Shown piece after piece: positions 1 through 8,671 of a DNA stretch of 12,602 nucleotides (its first letter is position 1; each line of letters starts with the position of its first letter). The stretch comes from Euperipatoides rowelli. Taxonomy: Eukaryota > Onychophora > Udeonychophora > Euonychophora > Peripatopsidae. Location of the stretch: the NCBI GenBank assembly GCA_003024985.2, contig PXIH01S0049138.1. The stretch is one strand, 5' to 3'. Made by a program: the position numbers and the translations under genes. The notes under the pieces are model-generated. The model was not told the origin of the DNA. It saw only the letters and a program-made list of their open reading frames with translations, and ran no database searches.

Positions 1-340
1 CAGACAGACAAATTTTCATTTTTATGTATAAGATCAATATCAGTTTTATACAACTAGCCTTTTTATTCAATGATACAAAACAAATTAGTCATGATTCATT
101 TTTTTTTTTATTATATATGTCATGTTTCATTTAAAAATGTTCTTAGAGCTTATTAAGAAAACCCTTAAGGTTATTAGTATCCAATACATTTGAAGAATAT
201 TTTATTTATTTTGGTTTTAATGCCAATAATGCCAACTCTCATCTATTATATCTATTTGATAAAATTTAATTTATTTTGTAAATAATTTGTGAAATATATC
301 ATTTAGCTTAGCATCAATTTACAATATCCAATTTTAAAAA
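1..340. other. AT-rich stretch without a gene
   Basis: I see no open frame of note, RNA gene or recognisable mobile-element motif here. The sequence is strongly AT-rich, with short poly-T runs near 100-112. Confidence 0.6.
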
Positions 341-540
341 AATTCCTAGCTCTGAGAGCTGTGCTTTCTGATCTCCCCCACCAGAGGGGGTTGGCCCCTG
401 GATCCCCTGTGTCAGGTGTGTCTCCTCTATTACAAATTTCTAGTGATGCTGTTGCATCTTGGACAGTGGTCTTCAATTTACAACCCGCAGACCTAATCAG
501 CCCTGTGCATTAATTTGATACCTCCCACGTTTTTAAATTA
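341..540. repeat. GC-richer island, possible hAT-type transposon end
   Basis: Base composition changes abruptly to GC-richer sequence and back to AT-rich sequence after about 530. It contains a 13-nt palindrome (AGCTCTGAGAGCT, 348-360) and a C-run/G-run pair near 376-390. From 464 the sequence begins CAGTGGTCTTCAA and soon reads CCCGCAGACC, which resembles the ends of hAT-superfamily DNA transposons (CAGTGGT(C/T)...CCCGC...). No matching inverted end or 8-bp duplication was found nearby, so only one end or a relic would be present. It could equally be an unrelated repeat. Confidence 0.3.
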
Positions 541-933
541 CAAATTTTAAAAACACTTTTCTTTCTGATAATTACACAAGACAACAACAACAACAATTTT
601 TTTTATCATATGACAACATTTATGTTTTTCATTCTCCCATGAGCCTCCATACAAGATGGATGCAAAGCAGGGTCTTTACTCTTGTAGGTTATGAAGAATT
701 TGTTATTGTATATAGCGAGAGGGGTAATAAGGAGTTTAAGTGTATGTAATATAATATATTTTATTGTTTTGTGTATCAAAATTAAGTTTATTAATGAGCG
801 GTTGGCTTTGCTAATTGGAGAACGTTGTGAATAGATTGTAAATAATTATTGCAGAATTAAGATTCATGCACTGTTGATAGTTATCTTATTAAGTAATTTA
901 ATTTACAGTATGAAGAATTATAAAGTGGAAAAT
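541..933. other. AT-rich stretch without a gene
   Basis: No supported coding region. A short (CAA)n run lies near 582-596, followed by a poly-T tract. It may include the 5' untranslated part of LINE A, whose 5' boundary I cannot place. Confidence 0.5.
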
Positions 934-1332
934 AATGGAGCTGGAACAAGTAAATATTCTCAGCAATTTTAAGAGATATAAATCGCTAGTTGAAGAGGCA
1001 GCAGAAGTGTTATTTACGTGTTTTAATTTTGGAATTGGAAAAATTGGATTTAATTGATAATCTCGTTGAATTTATGTAATTGGATTACCCTGTGTTTAAC
1101 TACATTTAATAGTGCTAATGCGATGGAGAATTTTAAAAAGGGTTTGGTTGGCATTGGCGGTAACAATGTACTTTTGCGAGTGCTAATGCAAATATTAACT
1201 TAATATCCTTCTCAGCATTATGGATGCCATTGGCTACTGCAAGGAAAGAATTACCTATATATTACAAAAATATGTTTTTTTTTTGGCCATGAGGTCCACG
1301 CATATTAGATTTAGTCCAACCAAAACCTTTGA
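934..1332 (+). pseudogene. Possible broken N-terminal part of LINE A ORF1
   Basis: An ATG at 934 opens about 40 codons rich in Glu, Leu and Val that end in a stop near 1054. Short coding-like pieces follow in other frames, including one from the ATG at 1123 that reads KGLVGIGGNNVLLRV. That basic, glycine-containing stretch immediately upstream of the zinc-knuckle region suits the N-terminal half of a LINE gag-like protein broken by several frameshifts. No named domain can be assigned; the link to ORF1 is by position and continuity only. Confidence 0.35.
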
Positions 1333-1935
1333 AACTGTGCCTGTATATATATTCATTTTGCATTAAATGACAGTGTGTATGTTTCTGAAATTCCTTATCT
1401 AATTTTTTCCAAATTTGGTCTTAAAGCTTGGATACAGATTAAAAATCATAAAATGCTTTGTTTTAAGTGTATGAAGGAGGATCATGATATACAAAATTGT
1501 AGATATTTATGGTGCCATGGTTGTTCCTGTCATAAGTTACCAGAGCATGAATGTAAGAGAACTTATCGGCTTGCATTGCTTAGAAGTCCTATTGCCAATG
1601 AAGTGCAAACAGAGGATGTGAATAGTATGAGGGATAAGATGGTCGGAGGAAAGAAGGCTGAAAGTGAGGAAGACAGTGATAAACACTCGTATCAGAGTCC
1701 AATGAAGAAATGCAAAAGTAAAGGCGTTACAGATCAGGCAGCATTGGAGTTAGATAATAATTTACAGTTTTCTGAAAAGTAACAGCTAAAGTTTATTGGA
1801 GGTGGAGATGGCATGGAGCTTGAATCAATTACTAGTGTAATTGATTCATTGGTGATGCAGAATAGTAAGATAACGGGGAATGAGCCTGTGGCTATATCTG
1901 ATAATGAATTGAAGAATGCTTTGAAAAGCATATAG
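1333..1935 (+). pseudogene. LINE A ORF1 remnant: gag-like zinc-knuckle protein
   Basis: One frame is open from 1333 to 1779, meets a UAA at 1780-1782, and continues in the same frame to a UAG at 1933-1935. It encodes the C-terminal half of a LINE ORF1 (RNA-binding, ribonucleoprotein-forming) protein. At 1459-1500 it has a canonical CX2CX4HX4C knuckle (CFKCMKEDHDIQNC), and at 1513-1554 a second Cys/His cluster (CHGC...HEC) of less regular spacing. Just before the knuckles, FGLKAWIQ resembles the lead-in seen in other LINE gag-like proteins. After them comes a Lys/Glu/Ser-rich tail. There is no in-frame ATG at the start, since the N-terminal part lies in broken frames upstream. Most of the coding frame is preserved; a single internal stop splits the tail. 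Confidence 0.7.
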
Positions 1936-2148
1936 AATATTGAGAATGATTAAGGCAAAGTTAAATGTTAATATGTGGTATATAAGAATTTATTATTATC
2001 ACAGTGCTGATTTGATTGATATAAGTTGTGATATTTTTAGTGCATATTGCTTAAAAATTCTATGTGCCTTATGAAAGAAAGGCACATGTGTACATTGTTT
2101 GTTTAGAAAGTTTATTTTGATGTTCTGATTTATTTTAAACTTAATAAC
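1936..2148 (+). other. LINE A ORF1-ORF2 spacer with a hairpin
   Basis: About 210 nt of AT-rich sequence separates the end of ORF1 from the first ORF2 codon. It contains a perfect 9-bp stem (ATGTGCCTT at 2062-2070 with AAGGCACAT at 2079-2087) and an 8-nt loop. No coding potential is seen. The hairpin could be an RNA structure of the LINE transcript or chance. Confidence 0.4.
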
Positions 2149-2852
2149 ATGGCCAATACATTGTTAAATGTAGCTTCCCTCAATGTGCTGGGAATCAACA
2201 ATTATATAAAAAAGAAAACAATTGCTTAAAAAATTATTAAGTGAGCAAATTGATATTGCCCTCTTACAAGAGGTAAAATTAAAAAAAGTTGTGGATTCCA
2301 AATTGGGTATGCTAGAAAAATAGTATTTTATCTATAAAGGTTTGGCTTTTCGTGCTTGCAGAGGCATTTTAATTTTAGTAGCCAAATCGTTGTCTCCTGC
2401 AGATACTAAAGTGGTAAAGGGCACTGATAGAATTTTAATAATACCAAAATTAATGGAGCGGTCTATAAGTTAATTTCTTATTATGCACCCAATGTATTAG
2501 TTGTTAACAGAGCACTCATCCATGATATTGTATTAGAGTGTCAGACAAGAATACCAAATATAATATTTTGCACAGATCTGTATGTGAAGTCTTTGGATTT
2601 GATTCCAGAATTGAAGGCTTTTATACAGGCATTAGGATTGGTTGACATTGTGCAAAAGTTTAATTTAATGGATGTTTGCACGCACTACGGTGATAGCCCA
2701 GCCAGGCTTGATTATATTTTTAGAAAGGAATTGGCTGTTAATGTGATTGATTATGCTGTACATGTAATAGGCTTTTCAGATCATGCGATGATAATGGTTA
2801 ATGTGTCATTGAAATCTGCAGTATGCACATATTTGTACTCTCCTGTTATCTA
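2149..2852 (+). pseudogene. LINE A ORF2, apurinic-type endonuclease domain (broken)
   Basis: ATG at 2149 begins MANTLLNVASLNVLGINN, typical of the start of an APE-type LINE endonuclease, which nicks the genomic target to prime reverse transcription. After a frameshift, LLQEV (about 2261-2275) carries the metal-binding Glu. In that frame there is a UAG at 2321 and a UAA at 2471. A further frame gives SYYAPN (2476-2493), then RLDYIF (2704-2721) and FSDHA, with the catalytic His near 2782. Where family members carry GDFN, this copy reads CTDLY (around 2570), so the central Asp/Asn box is damaged. At least two frameshifts and two stops make it non-functional. The motif order and spacing are normal, so no large deletion is evident. 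Confidence 0.75.
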
Positions 2853-3199
2853 AGATTTATGTAAAATCTTGTGCATTGTTTGAAAGGAATTTCATCTTCA
2901 GAGATTGGCAAAGTTATAAGGACTGGTTGGCTAAATGTATAGCTAGGCTGGCATACACTTATTCAGTAGGTTTAAATGCTAGAATAGCAGAGCTCAAAAC
3001 TACAACCAACTTAATGACTAATATGGGATGAGAAAAGGTGCAGTTTTTTTATTAAATGCAGATCTGAGTTGGCTAAATTGTTGCAAAATAAACAAGCGTC
3101 AGATAGTTTATTATTGAGAAGACAATTGTTGTATCAGCTGAAGAAATTAGTAAGTTAACCACAATAAGATTTTTTAACAAGAGACAGACATAGGGCAAT
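2853..3199 (+). pseudogene. LINE A ORF2, linker between endonuclease and RT
   Basis: Coding-like segments in shifting frames. One reads CALFERNFIFRDW and continues for about 50 codons, as expected for the helical linker of L1/Tx1-like ORF2 proteins. A later piece, TRDRHRAI (about 3180), matches the usual lead-in to the RT domain. Several stops and frameshifts are present. There is no enzymatic motif. Confidence 0.5.
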
Positions 3200-4327
3200 A
3201 TGTATAAGGGTCCTTATACATATTCTATTATTAATAATCTGCATGAATACTATGCGTATCTAGATAATACAAGTGCGATAAGTGGGAATGATGCCTACTT
3301 TAATATTGATATGAATGCTGAGTTCAACTTTAATATTTCTCAATGTGTAATTAAAGAAATTTTGTCTCAGATAAACAAGGGGTGTTCTCCTGGTCCAGAT
3401 ATGGTGAGTTATAGGGTCTTTGACCTACTGTCTCATGTGTTTGTTCCCTTGTTAGTGAAATTGTTTGAGGATTGGATTTCTAGGTGTACAATTTACCAGC
3501 CGTTGATAAATTCCTATTTAATATACTTTCCAAAAAAAAATATTGTGATGTCTAAGGCTCTTGACCTGGCAAAGCTTAGGCCAATTAATATACAGTATTT
3601 AGAATCGAAGATTTTTGCCAAATTGTTGAATAATAAACTTGCTATGATTTTACCTCGGGTGTTGTTTCCGTTGCAATTTTCCCTGAAGGGAAATAATATT
3701 CATGTGGCCTTACATGTTTTGCAGTCTGCAATATATAAAATTAAAACTAAAAAATTGAAAAATGCCTATATTATTTTTTTGGACATATCCAAAGCTTTTG
3801 ATTGTGTCAATCACTCCTATTTAATTTTATGTATCAAGAAGCTATTTGGAAATTCGAACCTCACTAGGCGCTAATAACTTATGTAACCAACAAAAAAGGC
3901 AATGATAAGCTAAATAATAGACTATATAGTATGGGATCATAAAAAGAGGGCTTGCTCAAGGGTCTCCATTACGCACAAACTTATTTGCAATCTATATTGA
4001 TCAACTATTGGAAAAGATTCATTCATTGAAAAAAGGTATATTTATTGATTCCCTAAAAATGTAATGTCTATATTTTCATATGTCGATGACGTGACTGTAA
4101 TACTGTAAAATGCTATTAATTTACCGCAGATAATGAAGAGACAGGTTCTAAGATTAATGCACAAAAAAACATTTGTACGGTCTCCTCATACAAATAACAT
4201 TGATGTGAGGTATTTGAAATCCTTTCCTGATAAGGTATTGGGCCTCCCATTTCCTTTTGTAGGTAACATTGCACGATGGAAAGTACAGGATAAATTATTA
4301 CAGTATTTTACTGAGGCTAGCAGGTAA
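3200..4327 (+). pseudogene. LINE A ORF2, reverse transcriptase domain (broken)
   Basis: A 224-codon open frame (3200-3874) holds the RT fingers and first palm motif. SPGPD is at residues 63-67, LRPIN at 126-130 and LDISKAFD at 194-201, whose Asp (codon 3782-3784) is the first catalytic metal ligand. The next box, RGLAQGSPL (from 3945), is in another frame, and the YVDD active-site box (4079-4090; YADD in most relatives) is in a third. From 4133 an open frame continues into the thumb-like region. The enzyme would copy LINE RNA at the nicked target. All catalytic acids survive at DNA level, but frameshifts after 3874 and near 4060, and a stop near 4106, prevent translation as one protein. Box spacing is about normal. 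Confidence 0.85.
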
Positions 4328-4960
4328 ATATCTGTCATTGTTGATGAAAGTGAAAATTGTGAACACCTATTTAATATCTAAATATTGTTGTATTTTGTGT
4401 CTCATATAAATTTCACTGGATCGTTTGTCAAAAGTGTATATGTCACTCTAAATAAGATATTATGGAGGACTAAGCTTATCCCCATTAGTAAGAAAACAGT
4501 TTGTATGTCAATTGCCAAGGGAGGCTAGGGTCTCCATGATATAAACATTATTTCTTTAATGATTAGAGCCAATGCCTTTTTGGTATTGGACTTGTTTATA
4601 CAAAAAATTACTATTTTGGAGCCTGTTGAGCCTACCAACATTCCTCCTCTGTTAATTTTGAGGTCTGATCCATTGTTTACACTGGTATATTCTCTTGGTG
4701 AGCTCATAGATAATTTTGATAATGCTAGTATTGTTAAGTATTGTTAAAAGATATATCATCAGATATTACATGATGATACTGTTGCTATAGCGCCTAGCTG
4801 TTTGAATAATATAGTCATTAAACTTTAATAAATTAAAAATTGTGCCTTATCTTAAAGACTTTACATTTAAAGTTGCACATGCTGCCTTGTTTACCAATTA
4901 TGTGCGAATGAATGTCCATTATAAGCAGGGTAATATTTTTTATCTCAAGTTAACTTAATA
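4328..4960 (+). pseudogene. LINE A ORF2, C-terminal segment (broken)
   Basis: Fragments in several frames resemble the C-terminal region of L1/Tx1-like ORF2: LNKILWRTKL near 4448-4480, then SIAKGG with an in-frame UAG followed by GLHDINIIS near 4507-4557, and a 62-codon frame from 4559 to 4747. A last piece, FKVAHAALFTNYVR (about 4867-4907), ends at a UAA near 4960. In relatives this region contains a hydrophobic, tryptophan-rich segment and sometimes a terminal Cys/His cluster; no such cluster is visible here. Assignment rests on order and on matching phrases in LINE B. Confidence 0.55.
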
Positions 4961-5246
4961 GCTCTGATGTGAGATTGTTAAGTTTTGTAAGCTATGAAAT
5001 TAAATGGCTCAATGTTAAGATAATTTATTTTTACAGAAGGTATATTAATGTGTAATAAATTATTTTGGTGTATTTTGCATTGTTGATTAAGTAAATACTT
5101 TGTACTGAGGAAGAGAGAAAAGGAGAAGGAAAATAATGTTTTTTTTTTTTACTCTGGAGCTTTGCTTGCAGACTATCTATTTTGTGTATTGTGTGTAGTA
5201 TAGAAATAAAGTTAAGGGTAAATATCTTTTAAAAAATTTTTTTTTT
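4961..5246 (+). other. Probable 3' UTR of LINE A
   Basis: AT-rich sequence without coding potential between the end of ORF2 and the LTR element. It contains AATAAA at 5205-5210 and ends in mixed A and T runs. I find no clean poly-A tail or tail repeat, so the true LINE end is uncertain. Confidence 0.4.
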
Positions 5247-5251
5247 CTTAT
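5247..5251. repeat. Target-site duplication, left copy
   Basis: CTTAT directly before the 5' LTR, identical to 8919-8923 after the 3' LTR. Confidence 0.85.
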
Positions 5252-5494
5252 TGTGGTATTGGTGACAAAAACATTGATATATAATATCGATATACCACAC
5301 TTCGAACGTCCTGCATTCAACCCTCCCTTTCAGCTGTATTGCATTACTATTCATATAGAACTCTGTTCTTATTATTTCGAAGTCTGTCCTAAACAGACCT
5401 ATATTCAGTTACTCTTGTTTCTGTTTTCTTTTATCCCCCAATAAAGACTTTCAGTTGTAAGCTTCTGTTATCTTTTGTAGTTGATTATACAACA
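5252..5494 (+). repeat. 5' LTR
   Basis: 243 bp, starting TGTGGTATT and ending TATACAACA. It matches 8672-8918 at about 91% identity with two small indels. An 8-bp inverted repeat, TGTGGTAT (5252-5259) with ATACCACA (5292-5299), encloses a TATA-like AT stretch. AATAAA at 5440-5445 is a probable polyadenylation signal near the R/U5 region. The small open frame inside the LTR (5253-5444) recurs in the 3' LTR only because the LTRs are copies; I do not count it as a gene. Confidence 0.92.
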
Positions 5495-5501
5495 AAAAGA
5501 T

Positions 5502-5516
5502 TGGCGATGATTCTGG
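5502..5516 (+). promoter_or_regulatory. Primer-binding site, serine-tRNA type
   Basis: TGGCGATGATTC lies 7 nt after the LTR end. TGG pairs with a tRNA CCA end, and the next bases imply a tRNA with discriminator G and acceptor strand ...TCATCG. That is one base away (T for C) over the first nine bases from what a tRNA-Ser(GCU) would give (TGGCGACGA). tRNA-Ser priming fits mag-type elements. The assignment is by comparison with remembered tRNA ends. Confidence 0.6.
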
Positions 5517-5546
5517 TGATTTTTTTTTTAAAAAAAATATATTTAA

Positions 5547-6250
5547 ATGGATTTCAAAATCAGAAGCTTTGATCCTTCTTTTATGTCTTGGGAGTGATAC
5601 TCAAAGCAGCTAAACTGTTTTCTAGAAGCAAACAAAGTCGAAGAAAAGCTTAGACTTGTCACCATTTTAACAGTAATTGGTGTTGAAGTCTTCAACCTGT
5701 TAAGTGATCTTATCGCCCAGAAAGGCCCAGTGAGAAATCAGCTGAGGAGATACTTTCAGTATTAGACCAATATTATAACCTGAAGCCACTTGCCAGGATT
5801 GAGCATTTTAATCTGGGAGAAAGGCTGCAAAGAAGTGATAAGACGCCAGCAGAATATGCAGCCCAGCTTAGGAAACTGGCACATAATTGTGAACTCGGCA
5901 AGAGATTAAACTTTGTTTTAACTGAACAGTTTATTTATGGCTTGAAAGACTTTTATATCAAGAAAAGATTGGTAATGGAAAAACTTGAAATGGATGTCAC
6001 TGACTTAGTTAAACTAGCCTCGGCAGCGGAAATCTCTGCTAAAGACCTACAAAAGCTAGAAAACAAGGTTTCTGATAAGAGCGCTTTCTCTATTAAAGAA
6101 AGTCACCCTCATGATAAAAGAACACAAGCTAACTTCAGAAAAAAAAAACCATTGAAGACACTGCCAAGCATCACATCTTCTGATAATTGCAAATATAAAA
6201 CCGCTATCTAATTTTTGTAAAAAAGGGACACATTAAACCAATCTGTCGTT
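5547..6250 (+). pseudogene. gag: gag remnant (capsid and zinc knuckle)
   Basis: ATG at 5547 opens MDFKIRSFDPSFMSWE and meets a UGA at 5595. The same frame then runs through LNCFLEANKVEEKLR and FNLLSDLI to about 5727, where the frame shifts. From 5729 another frame encodes LARIEHFNLGERLQ, YAAQLRKLAHNC and FIYGLKD up to a UAA at 6209-6211. These phrases match the capsid pattern of mag-like gag proteins, which assemble the particle. A nucleocapsid knuckle follows in a third frame: a Cys at 6216, GH at 6226-6231 and a Cys at 6244 (CX4HX4C part), with the first Cys changed and a small deletion inside. At least one stop and two frameshifts destroy the gene. Confidence 0.75.
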
Positions 6251-6374
6251 TAGCTACTGCAGGCAACACACAGAATAAAAGGAAATCCAACATTCACCTT
6301 GCTGATGAACTTTTGCCCGACTCAGAGACTGTAATTAAAGTCATGAAACCGTCAATCAAGTAATCAGCGCTCAG

Positions 6375-6650
6375 CCAATTCGTTTAAAAGTTCTTGTAGA
6401 CGATAAAACATATGATTTTGAATTGGATACTGGAGCCTCAGTGAGTATCTTGCCATTAAGTACTTTTAAAGCCAACTGGCCAAATCGTAAACTGGATTCT
6501 ACTCAAGTTTTTTTAAAGAGCATTTTACCACATAATTGAACCACTGGGAACCGCCAAGGTCACTGTTAAATACCAAGAAAACGTAGCCTACAATCTAGAA
6601 CTTTTCATAACAAAATGTGGTATTTCTTCTTTGGGCACTCGTGGCTACAT
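6375..6650 (+). pseudogene. pol: pol remnant: aspartic protease
   Basis: A frame open from about 6375 to a UGA at 6537 encodes a retropepsin-like start: VLVDD...FELDTGASVSILP. The catalytic DTGA is at 6426-6437. The protease would cut the gag-pol polyprotein as a dimer. Further coding (TAKVTVKYQENVAYNLELF) continues in the next frame, and the domain-closing GRDWL box of relatives appears as GHSWL near 6633-6650. Frameshifts separate gag from protease and split the protease itself. The domain is about the usual length, so decay is by small lesions, not truncation. Confidence 0.75.
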
Positions 6651-7445
6651 GCGCTACATTTCTCATCGGAACTTTTCAAGGAAATACACATAGCAGATTT
6701 GTTCAATAATGATCTAGGTTTTATTGAAAACTTTGAGGCAAAATTATACTTGAAAAAGGGTAGTATATCCAAATTTTGCAAGCATCACAGCGCCCCCTTT
6801 GCGCTACTACCAGCTATAGAAGCGGAGTTAATAAAACTTCAGCCGCAGGCATCAATGTGCCAATAAAATTTTCTAGATGGGCCGCTCCGATCATCCATGT
6901 CTTGAAGAAAAATGGATCATTGAGAATCTGTGCTGACTATAAGGTTGGACTAAATAAATGTCTGATTGTTGACCAGTATCCGCTTGCAATAATAGACGAT
7001 ATCTTAACTAAATTATATAATGGAAAAATATTTTCAAAACTAGATATGGCGCAAGCCTACCAGCAAATAAAAATGGATAGCGCCTCACCAGAACTTTTAT
7101 CTATCAACACTCATTTATGTCTTTTCTCAGTCAGCCGCCTTCCTTTTGGCGTTTCTTCAGTGCCAGCTATTTTTCAAGCCTTGGTGGACAACTTATTAAA
7201 AAAACAAAGAAATGTAGTCTGCTATTTAGACGATATTATGATTGCAAATTGAGATATTTCCACTCACTTGGAGGACATCAACAGTGTTTTAAAAACTTTA
7301 TTAGAAAATGGTATTTGCTTAAATCGTGACAAGTGTGAATTTCTTAAACCGCAAGTAAAATATCTTGGTCACATTGTAAATGGAGAAGGGATTAAACCCA
7401 TCCAGCCAAATTTGTCCCAGATCTTGCAACCAAGGTTACTAACTT
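6651..7445 (+). pseudogene. pol: pol remnant: Ty3/gypsy reverse transcriptase
   Basis: The first part (6651-6840) reads FCKHHSAPFALLPAIEAELIK, the N-terminal phrase of Ty3/gypsy RTs. A frameshift near 6840 leads into a frame running on to 7445 with one UGA at 7250-7252. It holds WAAPIIHVLKKNGSLRICAD, FSKLDMAQAYQQ with the first catalytic Asp (codon about 7042), LPFGVSSVPAIFQ, and YLDD at 7223-7234 with the other two. After the stop the same frame carries HLEDINSVLKTLLENGICLN and VKYLGHIV up to GIKP (about 7400), where coding jumps to a later part of the protein (deletion). Catalytic residues are preserved; the enzyme cannot be made because of the frameshift, stop and deletion. Confidence 0.9.
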
Positions 7446-8028
7446 GAATGCACTCTTAAATAATAAAGCTACATGGGTTTGGACTGAATCCTGTAAGCAA
7501 GAATTTGAGTTGATTAAAAAAAACAGTAACCTCTGAACAATTTTAACACATTACAATGCTAATAAGCCACTTATCCTAGCCACTGACGCTTCCCCTTATG
7601 GAATTGGAGTGGTATTATTGCATCTTTTTCCAGACAAATCGGAGAAGCCCGTCATGTTCGCGTCTAGATCCTTATCTCCAATGGAAAAAAATTATTCCCA
7701 GTTAGATAGAGAGGCTCTTGGTATCATTTTCGCCATTAAGAAGTTTCATAAATACATTTTCAGAAGGAAATTTATTTTATATACTGATCATAAACCACTG
7801 ACTCATATTTTTAATGCTGATAAAGAAATTCCTACTCTTGCTGCATTGCGATTTCAGCGTTGGTCGCTCATCTCAGCAAGCTATACATTTGACATCAGAT
7901 ATAAGACTTCCAAGCAGCATGCAAACACGGATGCTTTATCACACCTCCCCGTTTATGACCAACCTTCTCCCGAAGAAAAAATTGAAAATATTCTTTCCTT
8001 ACAAGATGATTCTCATCATTTTCCCTGA
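7405..8028 (+). pseudogene. pol: pol remnant: RT-RNase H connection and RNase H
   Basis: From 7405 a frame reads AKFVPDLATKVTNLNALLN, which belongs downstream of the usual FLGL...NYY segment. That segment is missing, so roughly 30 codons were deleted at the junction near 7400. Two offsetting indels around 7520-7550 and a UGA at 7534 follow; then a frame is open to 8025. RNase H motifs are all present: ATDASPYGIG (7582-7611, first Asp 7585), REALGIIFAIKKF, LYTDHKPLTHIF, and near the end NTDALSHLP (NADALSRLP in relatives) retaining the last Asp. This enzyme removes the RNA strand of the replication intermediate. It is the best-preserved domain of the element (about 160 uninterrupted codons). 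Confidence 0.88.
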
Positions 8029-8495
8029 ACTAAATATGACATTGTGCTTCAAACTAAGTCTGACCCAGAACTGAACAAAGTCATCAACTTGCTTAAAAAT
8101 GGTTGGCCTAAACTTAAGGATAAAATTGATAAACTTCTATCAGACTTTTATTCAAAAAAGGATTAATTCAGTATGCAGGAAGGTTGTCTAGTATGGGGGT
8201 TCAGAGTAGTCATTCCAAATACCATGAGGTCTGCTGTATTTAAGGAGCTGCACAAATGTCATATTGGGATAACAAAAATTAGACTACTGGCCAAATCCAT
8301 CTATTGGGGCCCAACCTGGATAAACATATAGAAAATAAAGTTAAATCCTGTAAAATTTGTCAATTGCATTAAAAGGATCTCCCAAGGCCACCTTGTACCC
8401 TTGGATTCGCCCTTCTGGACCTGGGAGACGGGTCCACACAGACCTAATGGGGCCCTATAGGACCAAAAACAGATACCTCCATCCTAGACTATAAA
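8029..8495 (+). pseudogene. pol: pol remnant: integrase N-terminal part, core deleted
   Basis: After RNase H, coding segments in several frames carry the HHCC zinc domain: His at 8251 and 8260 (LHKCH), YWGPTW, then CKIC with Cys at 8349 and 8358. Stops lie at 8164 and near 8328. Next comes the start of the catalytic core, RVHTDLMGP, with the first catalytic Asp at 8441-8443. After about 12 more codons integrase homology ends. The second Asp, the Glu and the rest of the core are absent. Integrase would insert the cDNA copy; this copy could not. The missing core is perhaps 0.8-1 kb, judged from the usual length of the family. Confidence 0.78.
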
Positions 8496-8660
8496 AGTCC
8501 TCCATCAGCACCCTTATTAACTATGCCTATTCCAAGGGACCCACAACCACCTACCAGTCTGCCACCAGTGGTACAGTCTTCTCCAAGACCCAAGCCCGCA
8601 ACTACGAGACACTCCACAAGATCCCGGATACCACCTCAGCGACCTACATACAAATCTTAG
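8496..8660 (+). pseudogene. pol: pol C-terminal tail, proline-rich
   Basis: An uninterrupted 54-codon frame ends at a UAG (8658-8660), just before the polypurine tract. It is rich in Pro, Ser, Thr and Arg and ends TRSRIPPQRPTYKS. The position and basic, Pro/Arg-rich make-up fit the disordered C-terminus of a Ty3/gypsy integrase. It directly follows the end of the integrase core start, so it marks the right side of the deletion. Confidence 0.55.
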
Positions 8661-8671
8661 AGAAGGGATAT
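8659..8671 (+). promoter_or_regulatory. Polypurine tract
   Basis: AGAGAAGGGATAT directly before the 3' LTR; a purine run at this place primes plus-strand DNA synthesis in LTR retroelements. It overlaps the pol stop codon. Confidence 0.6.

Larger units (their letters stand above)
934..5246 (+). mobile_element. Degenerate non-LTR retrotransposon A (APE-type LINE, two ORFs)
   Basis: Remnants appear in LINE order on the plus strand: a gag-like ORF1 with a CCHC zinc knuckle, a spacer, an apurinic-type endonuclease, a linker, a reverse transcriptase with its catalytic boxes, a C-terminal segment and a 3' UTR. About 4.3 kb is compatible with a nearly full-length element. Stops and frameshifts in every domain show it is dead. 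The two-ORF plan, APE endonuclease and RT boxes (SPGPD, LRPIN, LDISKAFD, RGLAQGSPL, YVDD) point to the L1/Tx1 side of the LINE tree, but the clade is inferred without a phylogeny. The 5' limit is set at the first plausible ORF1 codon; the 3' limit is where the LTR element's target duplication begins. No LINE target-site duplication was identified. Confidence 0.8.

Noticed and set aside
1734-1931. Minus-strand open frame opposite LINE A ORF1
   Set aside because: It is antisense to the recognised ORF1 tail and has no recognisable content.
4525-4707. Minus-strand open frame opposite LINE A ORF2 C-terminal segment
   Set aside because: Antisense shadow of the plus-strand 4559-4747 coding remnant.
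5253-5444. Short open frame in the 5' LTR, matched by one in the 3' LTR (8671-8868)
   Set aside because: Similarity between them follows from the LTRs being copies; no start context, domain or codon signal supports a protein.
7117-7329. Plus-strand open frame overlapping the LTR element RT
   Set aside because: Alternative frame of the RT palm region; the motifs YLDD and LPFG are in the other frame.
7814-8074. Plus-strand open frame overlapping RNase H
   Set aside because: Alternative frame of the RNase H domain, with no motif of its own.
5502-8671. Envelope-like gene making this an endogenous retrovirus
   Set aside because: Only the Pro/Arg-rich integrase tail lies between pol and the polypurine tract; there is no room for or trace of an envelope frame.
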